From Micromussa lordhowensis (taxonomy: Eukaryota; Cnidaria; Anthozoa; Scleractinia; Lobophylliidae): a DNA stretch of 64,000 bases. The position numbers and the translations under genes are program-made. How positions within the stretch are numbered: position 1 is the stretch's first letter; every line of letters starts with the position of its first letter. The DNA is taken from assembly GCA_964020085.1 (NCBI GenBank), contig OZ026605.1, forward strand, positions 1,601,701 through 1,665,700, written 5' to 3'. The notes beneath the pieces were generated by a model, which saw nothing but the letters and a program-made list of their open reading frames with translations, did not search any database and had not been told where the DNA came from. Shown here piece after piece: positions 22,780 through 35,176 of this stretch.

Positions 22780-23485
22780 GCATTGCGTGACGAACAAATA
22801 ACGAACCGCGATTCACTGAGCAGCAATCATTCAGTGACTTCAGTGTTTTGGTGTAGCGCAAGGCAAGCAGCTATTTACAAATTACTTAGTCGTTGTTGAC
22901 TTAGACGTAGTTGCGATCATATGCGCCGAAAGATGGACAAAGATTCATGGTTTTCGACCTCTAGATACGATGACAGTTGGTGATGTTCCACCAGACACCT
23001 TGTGTAAACAGAAGGAAACTTTGCTTTACGTCGACGAATGGCGAGAGAAAAACGTTAAATTGGCTTTTGGACCTGCCTTTTGCAGCAAATAAGGTTAGAA
23101 CATTAGAACATTAGCTTAATCCATTTTCGCACATGGTGAAAACCAATGATTCTTACGAAGTACTTTTAAGTGAATGAAATACATGTCTGCGAAATTTAAT
23201 TATTTTGCAACCAAAAAATAACGCAGCATTTCCCCAAATCAACCCAGTACATATTTAAACATTGCACAAAAATATTTGAGTGTTTTTAAGACGCCGAAGA
23301 ATGATGTAGTTTTGCATGCGAGGCTCTCAAAGTTGTTTAATAAAATGGTGCGTCAAATGACGATTTTAACAGGATTTGGTAATTTGCATATTTCTTTGAA
23401 ATGTAAGGATATTTTGCCAAAAAAACTATCCAGTAGCCTATCTACCAGAAGAATATGAGCGAAATCGAATTTTTGACCCTTGCCG
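22780..23485 (+). repeat. Right inverted arm of the 3.5-kb structure
   Basis: Inverse of the left arm in two adjacent blocks (22780-23094 and 23113-23485). The roughly 215-bp segment between the blocks on the left is missing here, which could be a deletion or an insertion on the left. The outer edge ends ...GACCCTTGCCG. Confidence 0.75.
22844..23092 (+). CDS. Open frame without ATG in the right arm (possible last exon of an element protein)
   Basis: After an acceptor-like ACTTCAG, 82 codons run open to TAA at 23090-23092. Stretches read VVVDLDVVAIICAERWTKIH, GFRPLDTMTVGDVPPDTLC and KETLLYVDEWREKNVKLAFG. Composition looks protein-like, and the homologous left arm carries the same text with frame breaks. 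I do not recognise the family. It could be a remnant of a repeat-borne gene or a coincidence. Confidence 0.3.
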   Translation, partial: CFGVAQGKQLFTNYLVVVDLDVVAIICAERWTKIHGFRPLDTMTVGDVPPDTLCKQKETLLYVDEWREKNVKLAFGPAFCSK

Positions 23486-23917
23486 CGGAATTAAGAATTT
23501 GTCTGATTTTTACCGGCAGGCACTCTTAACATTTCAACTTCTCAATGAACTAAGGAAGACTGATTGAATCAAACAAAGGGCTCGTCTGCTTCTCGAAGTA
23601 ATGAGGATTTCTTTGTTGATTTGCACTTTTCTTGTCGTTCGGCGTTTTACGCAGCTCGTTGTTTCATTCTTTTTTGTACCAATCTCTTTTCAATACTGGA
23701 ATAATGCCGAACATAGGGTGCGGCAAAATAGGGAAATTGAAGTTTTATCTTCCAAACTGTCCTTTTACGATCGCAATTACTATCAAAAATCTCATGCTTT
23801 AACAACATAGACACCTGTACTGGCTTTTCCGGAAGTGAATAACTCGTCTCATGACTTTTCAATAGATGGGTGTAGAAGCCGTTGAGATGGACTAATAAGA
23901 CGTTAAGTTTGTGTCAA

Positions 23918-24337
23918 CTGTGTTTACATGGAGAGAGGGTGCCCCGGCTAACCAGGCTACCCGGCATGCAACTCACCTAACCGGGACGCTGAGTGGACTG
24001 CGTGGGCTATCTTTTGAGCGGCCGCCAAGCACAAGAAAAACAAAATGGCCGGCCAAAGAAACTTTTTGGCGGCATTTTTAATATTTTCATCGCTCATTCC
24101 GCTAGCGGCCCGACACGAACCGTTCACATGGTAAAAAGCTATCCCGGTTAGCCGGGTGCCCCGGGCAAGTAGACAGGGAGCCCAGGGTGGGCGGGCAACC
24201 CTGTCTAGCATGTAAACGCTTCAATGCGTTCGTTTTCTAAAGAAACGTAGGAGAAGTTAGCCCTCCCAGGGTAGCTCGGTTAGCCGGGCAGCCCGGTTAG
24301 ACAGGGCACCCGGCTCCCTCCGTGTAAACAGGCCCTA
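23918..24337. mobile_element. MITE with TGTTTACA...GGGTGCCC termini
   Basis: Left end TGTGTTTACATGGAGAGAGG-GTGCCC and right end GGGCACC-CGGCTCCCTCCGTGTAAACA are imperfect inverted repeats 420 bp apart. G+C-rich GGTTAGCCGGG motifs recur through the element on both strands. An 84-codon minus-strand frame within it is a by-product. Confidence 0.65.
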
Positions 24338-24481
24338 AGTGCCGAGTCGAGTCTTCGCGCGCTTTGTTTCCATTGGATACATTCTCGTTGCCATAGGAAA
24401 CGTCAAAGTTTTGACGTCAAAACTTTGTGTGGAAACTTGCGTGGTGTTGCACTCAACTGGGAAACGTAGTGATAGAAATAG

Positions 24482-24482
24482 C

Positions 24483-24517
<35 letters not shown>
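24482..24517. repeat. AAT trinucleotide microsatellite
   Basis: About twelve uninterrupted AAT units. Confidence 0.9.
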
Positions 24518-25112
24518 GCTAGAAAATGCTTTTGAACAATTGGTAAGGATATTTAACTGATTTTATGCAGTAATTTCACTACTGACTTTGGCAGTTTCAG
24601 CGGGCCGAATTGGGAGATGGCGAATTGGCAGTGAATTGAATGAGACAACTTCAGCTTGGTGTGCAAAGATATGAAGTTTATTTTAGAGTGGTAAAATGCT
24701 ACTTAAAAACTACTCATATTTCCAAGCCATATAGATAAACAGATAAACTGAATGTTTGCATAAAAGGACAATGAAACAGCGGGAAATGACGTCATCAATC
24801 CTCACTGAATACGCCACTCTGTTCCCGGATGTAGTTTCGTGTGAAAATGTTCCACTAAAACACGCCTGGCAATTGGAAAACAAGAATTTGAAATTTAGAA
24901 ACAGAAAAAAATGGACGTAATGGCCATAGGTTTTCTATTATTGATAGCCTTACTGTATACATAGTGTGTTGCGTGATAATACTGATCATTATAAAATAAC
25001 TGAGCCACTATGCGCGCTCTCATTGGTCGATAGGTGTGTTTAGGTGAGAGTATGCAAACACGGTTGTGACATTCTAGATTCGCGCGCATTTTTGAGACTT
25101 ATTTTATAAAAA

Positions 25113-25259
25113 CAATAGAGCACTTTTTCCGTGTCTACAGAGCCTCATCTAAACACTCGGAGGGTTGGGAGAATTCTCGAAAGTTATGCAAACTGTCTCG
25201 AATTCTCCCAACCCTCTTCGTGTTTAGATGAGGCTAGACACGGAAAAAGTGCTATATTG
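25113..25259. repeat. Foldback element (long hairpin)
   Basis: Arms of about 65 bp: CAATAGAGCACTTTTTCCG and AGCCTCATCTAAACAC at the left, GTGTTTAGATGAGGCT and CGGAAAAAGTGCTATATTG at the right, with a loop near 25180-25190. The sequence just after (25280-25380, AACTGTTCGCTTCTCGGAAC) resembles 50018-50095, so the hairpin belongs to a wider repeat family. Confidence 0.8.
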
Positions 25260-25379
25260 CTTAATTATAATCCAAAAAATATTTCTCTCACGCTCCGAAC
25301 TGTTCGCTTCTCGGAACAGACAATGTCCGTGGACAAATATCCGCGCATATTTTCGCGCCAACTGAAGGCTATGGTTTAT

Positions 25380-28300
25380 TTAGTTTTGCCTTTTTAATTA
25401 TCTCCGCGCAAAAGTTAGAGCCCTTTTTTCACTGACTGCTATCACCAATAGTTACAAACGTTACAAGCTGAAGATGCAGTGGATTGGGCCCACAACAGCA
25501 ATACTAGTTGAAAACAAGACCACAAAGACTGCATATGTTTAAAGACTCGGAACATTTCAAATCTATGTATTGTTTTCTTACATATCTGGTATAAAATTTT
25601 TGCGTGTTAAATTTTCGCGCTCTCTTTTCGCTAGTATTAATTATCGCAATTTTTTCCAAAACGCTAACATCTCGAAATTAGAACGGGCAAAAATTAGTTA
25701 GAATACGTTTAGCAGCCAGCTTGGAGTCCTTTGTCTAGTTAGATTCATACACTTACTAATCAACGCCCAGTTTAGACGAGTCCTTAGTAATTGAAAACTC
25801 AACCGAAATTGTTTTTTATTAAACTAGCTTAAGACTTTTCACAAAGTGATACGAATTGGAATTATTCTCATTAATAAGAAAAATAGTAAACCTCTGTTAT
25901 ATAGTTATCAAGTTTTGTAAATAGTTTTTTTTTTACCATAAAATCAAAGAGAGTACTGAACTCATAACACATTCGTAAAGCTGCGACAACTGTGAAATAC
26001 ATTTCCGTTTGTGGCCTCTAACAGCTGCGAATTTCAAATCAAGGAAATTTGATATCAAATGATCTCAAATGAAAAGACTTCACTTCTCCAGTCATGATGT
26101 TTTCATTTCAAGAGTTCCAACCAAATAATGAAGTCTTGAAGAAATATCAACAGTGCTGGAAAATTTATCTTTTAAATTTATGTAACTGGACTATTTCACG
26201 CTGTGTAGTGTAACTTTGTTAAAATGTTCTGAAAATTGGCCATTTTTTTTAGAGGTTACATTATATTACAAAGGTATTTAAACTCGCCAGTTCCTTTGCT
26301 GGTGTCAACATCTTTATAGTTAGTATTCATAGCTATTGATACAGAGTTTCACTAACAAATGATCTCATTAAGCCACTGATTTGATCAAGCAAGATATTTC
26401 GATAGACAGTCAAACTTTTCAAACCGACATACAGATCTTCAACCGAAGGTAGATAGAAAACACTATGTTGATCAAAGCCGGAGAGCAGTTGTGAAACATA
26501 TTTGCTGTTGATTCGTTGCCTTCCACTAAAAGGTCAACATAATAAAATGACTCGACTAACTCCATCTTTAGGTAAATATACTTTAATGTTCATTTTATTT
26601 CCGTTAAAAGGATTTTCCATGACGCCGTAATTAAGTTCTTGAAGTTTTTCTTTGTTGATACCACAGCTGACGCCAAGCAATGAATTCTCACGGTTTGTTT
26701 GTAAGCTGTGTTTTTCTATAACCTGGCTATGTTACCCAAAATTTCAAATAGTCAATCATTTTTTTCCTCAACGGAGAGACCTTTTACGCATCTGGGATTT
26801 TTTGGTACCAATCATTGGAAACACTGACCTAGGAGAGAGACAAATCGGAACCATCAAGACATTAAAAGAACATAATCTTGATTACTTAGCATACATGCTA
26901 TTGAAATAGCTAGACAGATTAAAGTAAACCTTGTCGACGTTTATTGAAATTACTTTATTGTTCCTTGACACTCTTTGACTTCAGTCGAGGAGACCTTCAT
27001 AAGGCCGAACAAACACATCATTATTCCTCTGTTTTTGAACACAAAACCTGCAGAGTTTACCCATATGATCCATAGTGGATGCAAAATGAAGGCCTTGTTG
27101 ATATACGTACACCAGGCAAGTTACTTTAATTCTTTGTCTCCTATCTTGTTCCTTATCCGAGTTTATATTCGTCTCAAGTTGAACCCGCCGTTTCTTCTTT
27201 ACTGAAGGCTAATGCAGGATTGCAAAGAATTAAGAGAGGAAGGTTTGCCTTAAATCGTTGCGAGTTATGCTGTGTTTCGATTTAATATGAGCCTAAGTGT
27301 TATGATAATTTATTATGAATGTCCCTTGTTATCTGGGGCTTTCATCTACATGGTATCAAACACCAAAACACAACTCACATCATCTACGAACCTATTTGAT
27401 TAGTTGCACTGTTTTGAGCCCACGTAGCCGACGGCTGAAGTATCCATTGTCGAGGATTACATAAATTATATCCCATCATTATAGTTATTACAATCTGCAA
27501 TCAAATTCCTGTCTGTTCTTGTCTGTTTCGTTTAATAGCCGCTCTTTGTACAAGTCTACAGTGCAGTTTATAATCTTAAAAATGTTCCTCTTTTGCTGAC
27601 GTCAAAGGTTTTACTGAATGGAGCTTCAAGAAAAGTTTTCAAACCCTTTTATGCGTCCTCTGTGGAAGCACAAAATAGAATGTACTTGAAGTTCAGTACG
27701 GCAATGTGATGATAAATTATAGCGCGTGAGAAATCAAAACAGGAAAAAAAAAACATAAGAAGACTAACAGGGGATTAATTTGGCTTAATTCATTTCGGCC
27801 GGCCTCTGGGTAATTGGATAGCCTACAAAAATAGCAGGTTTTCTTTTAATCCTTTTTTTGCCTGCATGAAACAGCAGCCGAATGACATCTGGTTGTTTCC
27901 GCCAGTGTTATAGCAATATAATCGTATCCGGAACTAAGCCAAAAGAAATCATCTTTGCAAAGGTTCGGGCGTATCGTGAAGCTGTAAGCACTGTACATGT
28001 TACGGCGAGTACATGTTGATCACTGTAAATTAAAGTGGCAGGCCCATTCTGTTCTGTTCGCTGTTAAATATCACTTTGACTTTTAGAATGTTTACGTAAC
28101 GTATAATGGCGCATGCGCGCCCTCATCCCACCCCAACCCCACCCTCCTCGCGCCGAACGGAGTATAGGAAGACCAAAATAGTCCACAATTTGTTTAGAAA
28201 AAATTTAAAAAAAGTTGAAATAGTACAGATGCATCACACTGTACTTTCTGGATCCTTCTGTATCGTGTTAACTCGGACAACTTTAACATGAACAAAGTTA

Positions 28301-31300
28301 TTTTGACTAAAGTAAAGTAATAAATTTGAATCATGTCAACAATGATCAAAAGATTTTTTTTTGGTTGACCTCGTGTTAACATAGCTCGCGGCAGGAGTCC
28401 ATTAAACATTCTCTAAGCGGTGTGTTTTTGTTGATTTGTTATTAGTTCAAAGAACCACAGGCCATTTGAGGGAATTAACTGATATCGCAGGAGTTAAATG
28501 GCTTAAACGCACATTGAAGATTGAAACGTTTTGCTGCTCACTAAATAGAGGTGGATCGACGTTTTCCCCTTAATATAAAGGTATGCTGTACTTTTGTGAT
28601 CTGTTGCTGGTCTTTAACCCTGTCATCCATGAATCATCGTTTATTTTCAATCTTCTTCATCATCATTTGATCATTTTTGCGTGGTTTTGATTGTCTGTAA
28701 TTCACTGCTGTACTCTAACAAACCTGTTCCTTCACGCGGGTGATCCTGACAGGCTACTGACAAAAAAATATGTACACTACATCCTGCTCTAGAAACTGTT
28801 GTTTAGGGGGAAAAATGTGTGGTAGGAACGAACTTACAAAGCGGGAATGATAACTCTATTCATTATTGATGTGCTGTATTTTATAGCAAAATAGCGATCA
28901 AACATCAACAGGCCTGTATTTGCCATTCGGCAAATCCTGAATTTTGTTTCGAACTCAACATGTTAAACTGAGTACTGCCACGTATCTTCCATGATCTCAA
29001 CACGAAGAAGGCCTTCCTTTAATTTATTCTCTTTGCTGCAATGCAATGCTGTTATATAGTTTCAGAACCAAATTACCATTTGTCGAATTTTGTCGTAATC
29101 ATCAGCTTGATGATTATTTTTTACATATACCGTGATTATAAAAATTGTACTTTGTGGTCAATAAACAGCCATTAAGGTTTGATCTTGTTGTTCAGACTTC
29201 AGTGATTTTTTTGTCAGTGACGCGAGCTACTTGGACTGTTTTCAAGTGCGTGGGAACAAACGAATTTTTAACGAATTACTTAGACGAAGGCCTGAAAAAA
29301 ATATCAAATTGCCTTGTAAGGTATCAGTGGCAAGTACATATCGAAACGTTTTTAAAAATTAATTCAGTGACAAAACAGACCTCAATACATGGCGGTAAGT
29401 TGAGTTTAAACAAGTAAAACATGTTTAAGTCCATTTGTCTAATAAAACGATTGCAAGGGTATGTAACTTCATAAAGATACTTTTCACTTCTGCTAAATCA
29501 GTAATTTAAACCCATGGGCATACATAGCCTTGAGAGCTTTTAAAAAATATTTGTTTCGTCTTTTCTGAGAATGGCATTTGAAACAATTTGAAGAGGTGAT
29601 TGTATCTTACGGTCATCAAAGGCAATTTAGTTTTCTAAAACCAGCTTGTAACAAACATTTTTCGTAACAACGTACAGCGATTTCATGAGCTTTTAAGGTC
29701 GAGGTCGATATTTCGTAAACACTAAATTTTCGTGATTTTTTTTCAAAGCAAGTCTGATTCGTGATTTCATGATCCAGATCGAGAATTCCAAACGATGAAA
29801 GCGAGTTGAAACGAAAACAAAACAAACTTGATGTGTTCTGTTTTTATCTAGTAAGCGCTAATTCTGATTTGTCCAGAGATCGACTGACGAAACAGCCCGC
29901 GGTCAATCTTCAGTTTGAGGAATGTAGAGCCGTTTCAATCCAATTGGGAGCCCGCTAGGCGTTTGAATAATGAGTCACCGGCTGAAGACAATTAGCCACA
30001 ACGTGAGTAGGCCTGGAGCGAACGAACCCAGCATTTGAAGGTAACATTATTGCAACATTGCGGAACACTACACGTTTTGCCATCCATTCGAACAACACGT
30101 TGCAGCTTGTGTAACATTATATGTTTTGCGTAACAATGTCGCAGGGAGGCCTCCATGCTGTAAAACGTCTTCAGTTGAAGGATGATTTCACTTGCCTTAA
30201 ACTTTAGCCTTTACTACGCGGCGACTTAAATTTCTCTTGCATCATCATAGCATATTCCTGATTTCAAGGTCGCAAAAGATTGATGTCGCCGAGATTTCTG
30301 CCATAAGGTCTAAAGTACAGCACGTATATCGAGCTCAAAATAAAACTTTAATCTCTATCGTGACTAAAGTAACCCCGCAGCTGAAAACATTAATCATATG
30401 GGTACCTCATATGAGTGCATCATTAATCAACAATTGGCTGTCACATAAAAAGATGCGTTAAACCAGAGATTAATCTTTGTAACTAAGTTAAACAAAGGAC
30501 TACTTTCCGGTCGGTTTCTGCTTCACCCAGGTAAATGGGTTTTGTATTTATAAGTTGAGTTGTTTATGACCAGTGAAAAACAGTGAAAAACGATTCCTTT
30601 CTCGAGCTGTAACAAAGTTGGCGTACTGCCTTATACGGGTCTGACGAGTAGAGTACATTAAATTATTTAGCCCACATAGCTGTAGAAAATTCAATTTTAT
30701 TATCAGAATATTTTCAGTACGCTTTATCTCAAGGCTTTTTTATCATTTTGTTATGGATACGGAGCCATCGTACGGAAAAAGGTGTGTTTAGGATGCACGT
30801 TTGCACTAAGGAAGACAAAAATGCAATTTCTTTTCATCTGTGCTTCTCATAATATCTATATTTAAAACGATACCTTTGTCCTACCCTTCCATTCATCAGT
30901 AGCCATGATTTTGGAGCTGAATAACTAAGTTTTATGCCATTAACACGAAAAGAAAATTGAAACAAGTTGTGATGGCAACAAGACTTACAATTAAATCGAT
31001 ATAAACAGTATCTGTCGGTTTTTATCACTCCCGTGATGGTGACATAATCTTCCACGTGTTGCTGTGTTTTTCTTCAAAGAAGGGTTCCATTAGCTTCTTG
31101 TCGTTTTAATTAAACGATTTACCTGCCGGCTCCTCGAAGTCTAATTTTCTAAAACATAATATCTTGCTTAATAATAAATGAATATTCTGGCTCTCGTGCA
31201 TTAAGCAGTGTTTTGAATACAGAAGGTAATATACCAGTGTTCCTGTTAGCCAAGAACAAATGTCTCGAGGACATTGTCGCCAATTGTAATTTAGCTTTAA

Positions 31301-32127
31301 AATGCTCTAATACGTTTGCAGCGTTTTTCCACTTAGTGACATCAAAAGACCCCGAACTTAGCCCGGAGCTGTTAACTTCAAATATATTCCTCACTGAGTT
31401 TTTCAATTCCGCATAAAAAGCTATAAAAGCTAGGGACAAAGCAATTTTGTTAAGAATTTACATATGACTGCGCATTTGCAATGTAAAAGCATAACTATTA
31501 CAAAAATGAATTTTTGTGAACAAGCTATTGTGGCTGACCTAAGTAACATTTACGGGCCCCGTGCAGAGCAAGAATCAAAACATTACTTCGATGATTGCAT
31601 TCTGTTCAAACTTCTTCTTGAACTGCAAGCTTCACCAATTCATTTCTGCTGCTCCGTATCATGGCTTTGGCCTTGAAACAAAGCACTAATTCAGGTATGG
31701 TGATACTCAGCGTTTAAAATTCAAGAGCTCCTGAATTTCAAGTAGTCTCGAACTAGTGTTGATACACAACGTATTGTTGCAGCTCAATTTAATAGCCAAT
31801 TGAACATAGAGTATATAAGTTGAGGATATCTGCGAATTAAATATCAATTTTAATCTTTTCATTTTAATATTTACATGCCATTTCAACCATTCAAACCTTG
31901 AAAGTCGACGTTTCTGAAAAAGCTTTGCTACCATGACCTTAAAATAGGCTGAAAACAGACTAGAGGTCACTAAGGTAAGCTCAAAGCGAACTATTCACAA
32001 ATTTACCATCATGAGAGTTTATCATTTATTTATAACTCCGCACCACATAAAGTAATTTCGCCTATTGTAACAACAGCGTTCAAAAGTAGGTTATTACATC
32101 TTCAAATTTTTCCATTAATACTTCCAG
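25380..32127. other. Intergenic, no confident gene
   Basis: Long A+T-rich stretch. Short frames such as 26652-26909, 29145-29417 and 31149-31439 show no recognised motifs, and 31213-31416 overlaps the last on the other strand. A possible short first exon (ATG at 31664, donor CAG|GTATGG at 31695) precedes the unidentified exon at 32128, but the phase does not fit its long frame. Confidence 0.4.
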
Positions 32128-32355
32128 TCCGTCGATCATCTCTACCTTTTGGGAAAGTTGAACAAAAATCACAGGAAAGTTTTCTTCACGAAACACAACA
32201 CTGGCGGGGCCATGACGCCGGGGATGATTGTCAAGCCTTATATGGGTTTGGGTGCCGCGCGTAAGGTAACTGGTGGGGCATTTAAACGGCCAATTTGGAC
32301 CCGAGAGATGGAAATTGTAGCAAGCAAAACTGCGGAGAGGATGTTGAAGTTTTAA
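32128..32355 (+). CDS. Possible terminal exon of an unidentified gene
   Basis: An acceptor-like TTAATACTTCCAG ends at 32127 and an open frame of 75 codons follows to TAA at 32353-32355. Stretches read DHLYLLGKLNKNHRKVFF, TKHNTGGAMTPGMIVKPY and RKVTGGAFKRPIWTREMEI, which looks like a folded protein rather than random translation. There is no ATG at the front of the frame. AATAAA occurs at 32717-32722. I do not recognise the family and could not place a matching upstream exon. Confidence 0.3.
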   Translation, partial: SVDHLYLLGKLNKNHRKVFFTKHNTGGAMTPGMIVKPYMGLGAARKVTGGAFKRPIWTREMEIVASKTAERMLKF

Positions 32356-32863
32356 AAAGCTTTCTATCTCATGGACTGTGAGTGAGAAGACTTTTCTACC
32401 GTCAAACGTTTCCAGTCAGATAGTAAAATATTCTTAGTGTGGCTTTCATACTATAATTGTATACGATACAAAAGCCCGGAAAGTGGACTAAGCTAGGAAT
32501 CTACCCAAAAGTGCAATTTGCCCTGTACTTGTTGAACCATCACATTAAGCATTTGCTTATGTACTAAACTAGATGCCTTAAACTTAGCTTGCAGATCTTA
32601 TTCTTCAGCGAATCCCCAACTAGGGTGCAAGCACCTTTCTGACTGTATTCCGAAACCTCAGTCTTTGCATATCAAAACTTTTACCAAGAGCTGAGAAATC
32701 AATATGAACTGTTGCAAATAAATTCACAGCTTAAGGATGAGAAAAATTTCATTTAGTGAAGTCAAAGTAACATTTCATCAGGAATTGAAACTATACAGTT
32801 TCATACAGATGTGTAGAATCGTAGCTTCGAATAGATTTTCCGCCCAAAAATATAAATAAACGA

Positions 32864-33200
32864 TATAGAACTACTACGGGAGGCGCGGTGGCCTCATGGT
32901 TAGTGCGCTCGACTCCGGAGCGAGCGGTCCGGGTTCGAGCCCTGGCCGGGGACAGTGTGTTGTGTTCTTGGGCAAGACACTTTACTCTCACAGTGCCTCT
33001 CTCCACCCAGGTGTATAAATGGGTACCTGCTATTTGTTGGGGAAACCTAACCAAATTGCGGGGAAGTGACCTGCGATGGACTAGCATCCTGTCCAGGGGA
33101 AGTAGGAATACTTCTAGCCGCTTAATGCTACAGAAACCGGGATAAGCTCCGGCAGCTATGAGCCAGCCTTGGCTCCAAGGCTTCACTATAGAACTACTAC
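32864..33200 (+). mobile_element. tRNA-derived SINE with target-site duplication
   Basis: The element occupies 32878-33186 and is flanked by a perfect 14-bp duplication, TATAGAACTACTAC, at 32864-32877 and 33187-33200. The head resembles a tRNA with a pol III A box (TGGTTAGTGCGC at 32897-32908) and B box (GGTTCGAGCC at 32932-32941). The body carries the CTCTCTCCACCCAGGTGTATAAATGGG-type region shared with the other copies in this window. An 85-codon plus frame and a 131-codon minus frame here are products of the SINE. The intact duplication suggests recent insertion. Confidence 0.93.
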
Positions 33201-35081
33201 CAAGCTAATGATCGAATATAGGAAGGAAGGAAGCAAACGAACTCACAAGAATGAAAGGAACGAACGAACGAAAGGCTCTAATTTGCTAAGACTAATGGTA
33301 AAATTAAAAGGCTGCAATACAGGCGTATTTTAGCGCATTTTGATCGGACCAGCGTCATCTTGGATTAAAATAACAGGAGAGGATTGCGAAGGGAGGTAAA
33401 ATACGTCGTTTGTAGAAAGTAGGGGTAAGGCTGAATGATGAGTGACTGAGTGGCAAGCTAAGTAAATAATGGCAAACTGACTCTTACAGCGGAGAAGAAT
33501 AAAAAGAGGATAAAACAGTCTTGTGTCTGGATTCTGGATTCCGCATTGGCTGAGTAGTGATTTGCCTTTTATAAGGGTTGTTGCTAAGACTACGGTGTCG
33601 ATAAATTTCTCCAAGTTTACGCCACAGTGATTTCGTTTGTTATGTGGTCGGGCCGCTGTTAAAACCGAACCAAACATGTTGCAATAAGCCTTGGTTTTTA
33701 GTTATTTTTGTCGGCCCTTGAGTTTGGTTAACCTTTTATGAATAAAATAGCCCCGAGCCATGATGTTGGTCTGCCTATGTTTATTAAGTCCACTTAATTA
33801 TCATTGAAACCGAGATTCATTTGCCTTCGCTGCATGATCGTTATGTTTCTTGGCGGTGATTGGGCTACTGGCGAGAACATTTATTTTTTCCTGACACCAT
33901 TCTGAATAAGATAATTTTTCAAAACCACGATTCGCAATCACAACTTTTTTAAAGATCTCCGCAATTTTTTGAATTCGACTTCCAGTAAATCTGATATGGC
34001 AACGTTTTGCACAATGTCCTGTAGTGACATTTATGTTCGAAAAGTTTTCTTCTCCAGCTTTAAATCAAGTGCAAATTAAACTCGAATATCTCTGTTGTCA
34101 TTAAGCCCCGTGGTTTTCATGATTTTCTCTGAAATTAGTAGCAAACAGATTTGAAACTGAATGAAATGAGGCGAATATTATTACCATCGAAAGCACTTCA
34201 AATACGAAAGGAATAGATTTCACTCTGAATGCAAATTACGCATCATAGTTTGAGCACATATCTCCTTCAAAAAACTGATTTATGATCTTTTTATGGAAGA
34301 AAAACCCAAATAGAATATTTTAATCATTAAATGTCAAGAAGCAATGAAGTCTTTTGTTTGTCACCAGTTAGAGATCTGACGCATGTTTTGTGGGCGAATA
34401 AATTTTTCTGTGATTTATCCTTTCATTTTGATCCACTTTAAGAAGTTTGCCGACATTATAATTTGGAATAAAAACGTCAGTTTAATCTCAATATTGAAAA
34501 CTCTATAACCAATATCTACCATCATACCGAACCAGTTGATATTTACCTCTGACATTTATCGTGATAAGGTTCATGTATTTATTCTACCGTGACCATTTTT
34601 TTCATTTATCGCACGTAAGGTTGGTAAGGTTGGAACCCATCGCCTAACTATCGAGTCTGGACAAAATTCCAATTTGTCCAAGGGAGAAAATGTGGCCCGG
34701 AAGGCTGAATTGAACTCTATTTTACGACCAGTTAAATCATTTTAGGCAGTAAAGAAAAAATTAATTGACTTTCATATTTTTTCTAAAGAAGTTCACCCAT
34801 TGATCTCTTGACATTTCAGCGGGGATTCAAAATCATTTTGGTAATGCTCTCGGCGGGAGCCTCTCCAGGTATTTCTTCTCGAGCATTCAGACAAAACATT
34901 AGATATTGTACCACACAGTTATCGCCAAGTATCAACGAAGTTTTGAATACGCCTTTCGTACAATCCGTGCGCTCCAGTGAGATACGAAAGACCCTAATAT
35001 AAATATTCAATTTTATTGCAAAGATACATCAACCAGCTGTCCGAAAGCAATTCACTGCTTTAAAACACTTTAAATTCCCAG
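33201..35081. other. Intergenic / upstream region of the LGR gene
   Basis: No supported coding exon. A GAAAGGAAGG/GAACGAAC-rich run lies at 33215-33280. A segment at 34820-34869 is framed by TTTCAG and CCAG|GTATTT and could be an untranslated first exon of the receptor gene, since the signal-peptide exon itself begins after an acceptor at 35081. Confidence 0.35.
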
Positions 35082-35176
35082 GTGATCATTTCTGTGGATA
35101 ATGCTAAGCTCGCAGGATCTCAGTGTGGCTGTTTTCCTCATGTCTCTTTGCATCGCAAGCACTCGGACAAAGAAAC
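35082..35176 (+). CDS. LGR exon 1: signal peptide (ATG at 35101)
   Basis: Acceptor TTCCCAG ends at 35081, 19 bp of leader, then ATG at 35101 and donor GTAAGT at 35177. It encodes [20 protein letters not shown] followed by TRTKK, a typical cleavable signal peptide. It ends after one base of a codon; that C plus AA of the next exon gives Gln, so phase fits exon 2. Confidence 0.65.

Larger units (their letters stand above)
19976..23485. mobile_element. 3.5-kb structure bounded by long inverted repeats
   Basis: Left arm 19976-20366 is the inverse complement of right arm 23113-23485 (outer ends CGGCAAGGGTCAAAAATTCG and its complement). After about 215 bp present only on the left, similarity resumes between 20581-20917 and 22780-23094. 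Arms are diverged, with small indels. The middle (20918-22779) holds a nested MITE (about 21339-21914) and C/G runs. Either a foldback-type transposon or two head-to-head copies of one repeat. The right arm keeps a stop-free reading frame (22844-23092) that is broken in the left arm. No recognisable transposase. Confidence 0.75.

Noticed and set aside
32881..32960. A tRNA gene
   Set aside because: A and B boxes are present, but this is the head of a SINE: the sequence continues into a conserved body and the whole is bounded by a 14-bp duplication.
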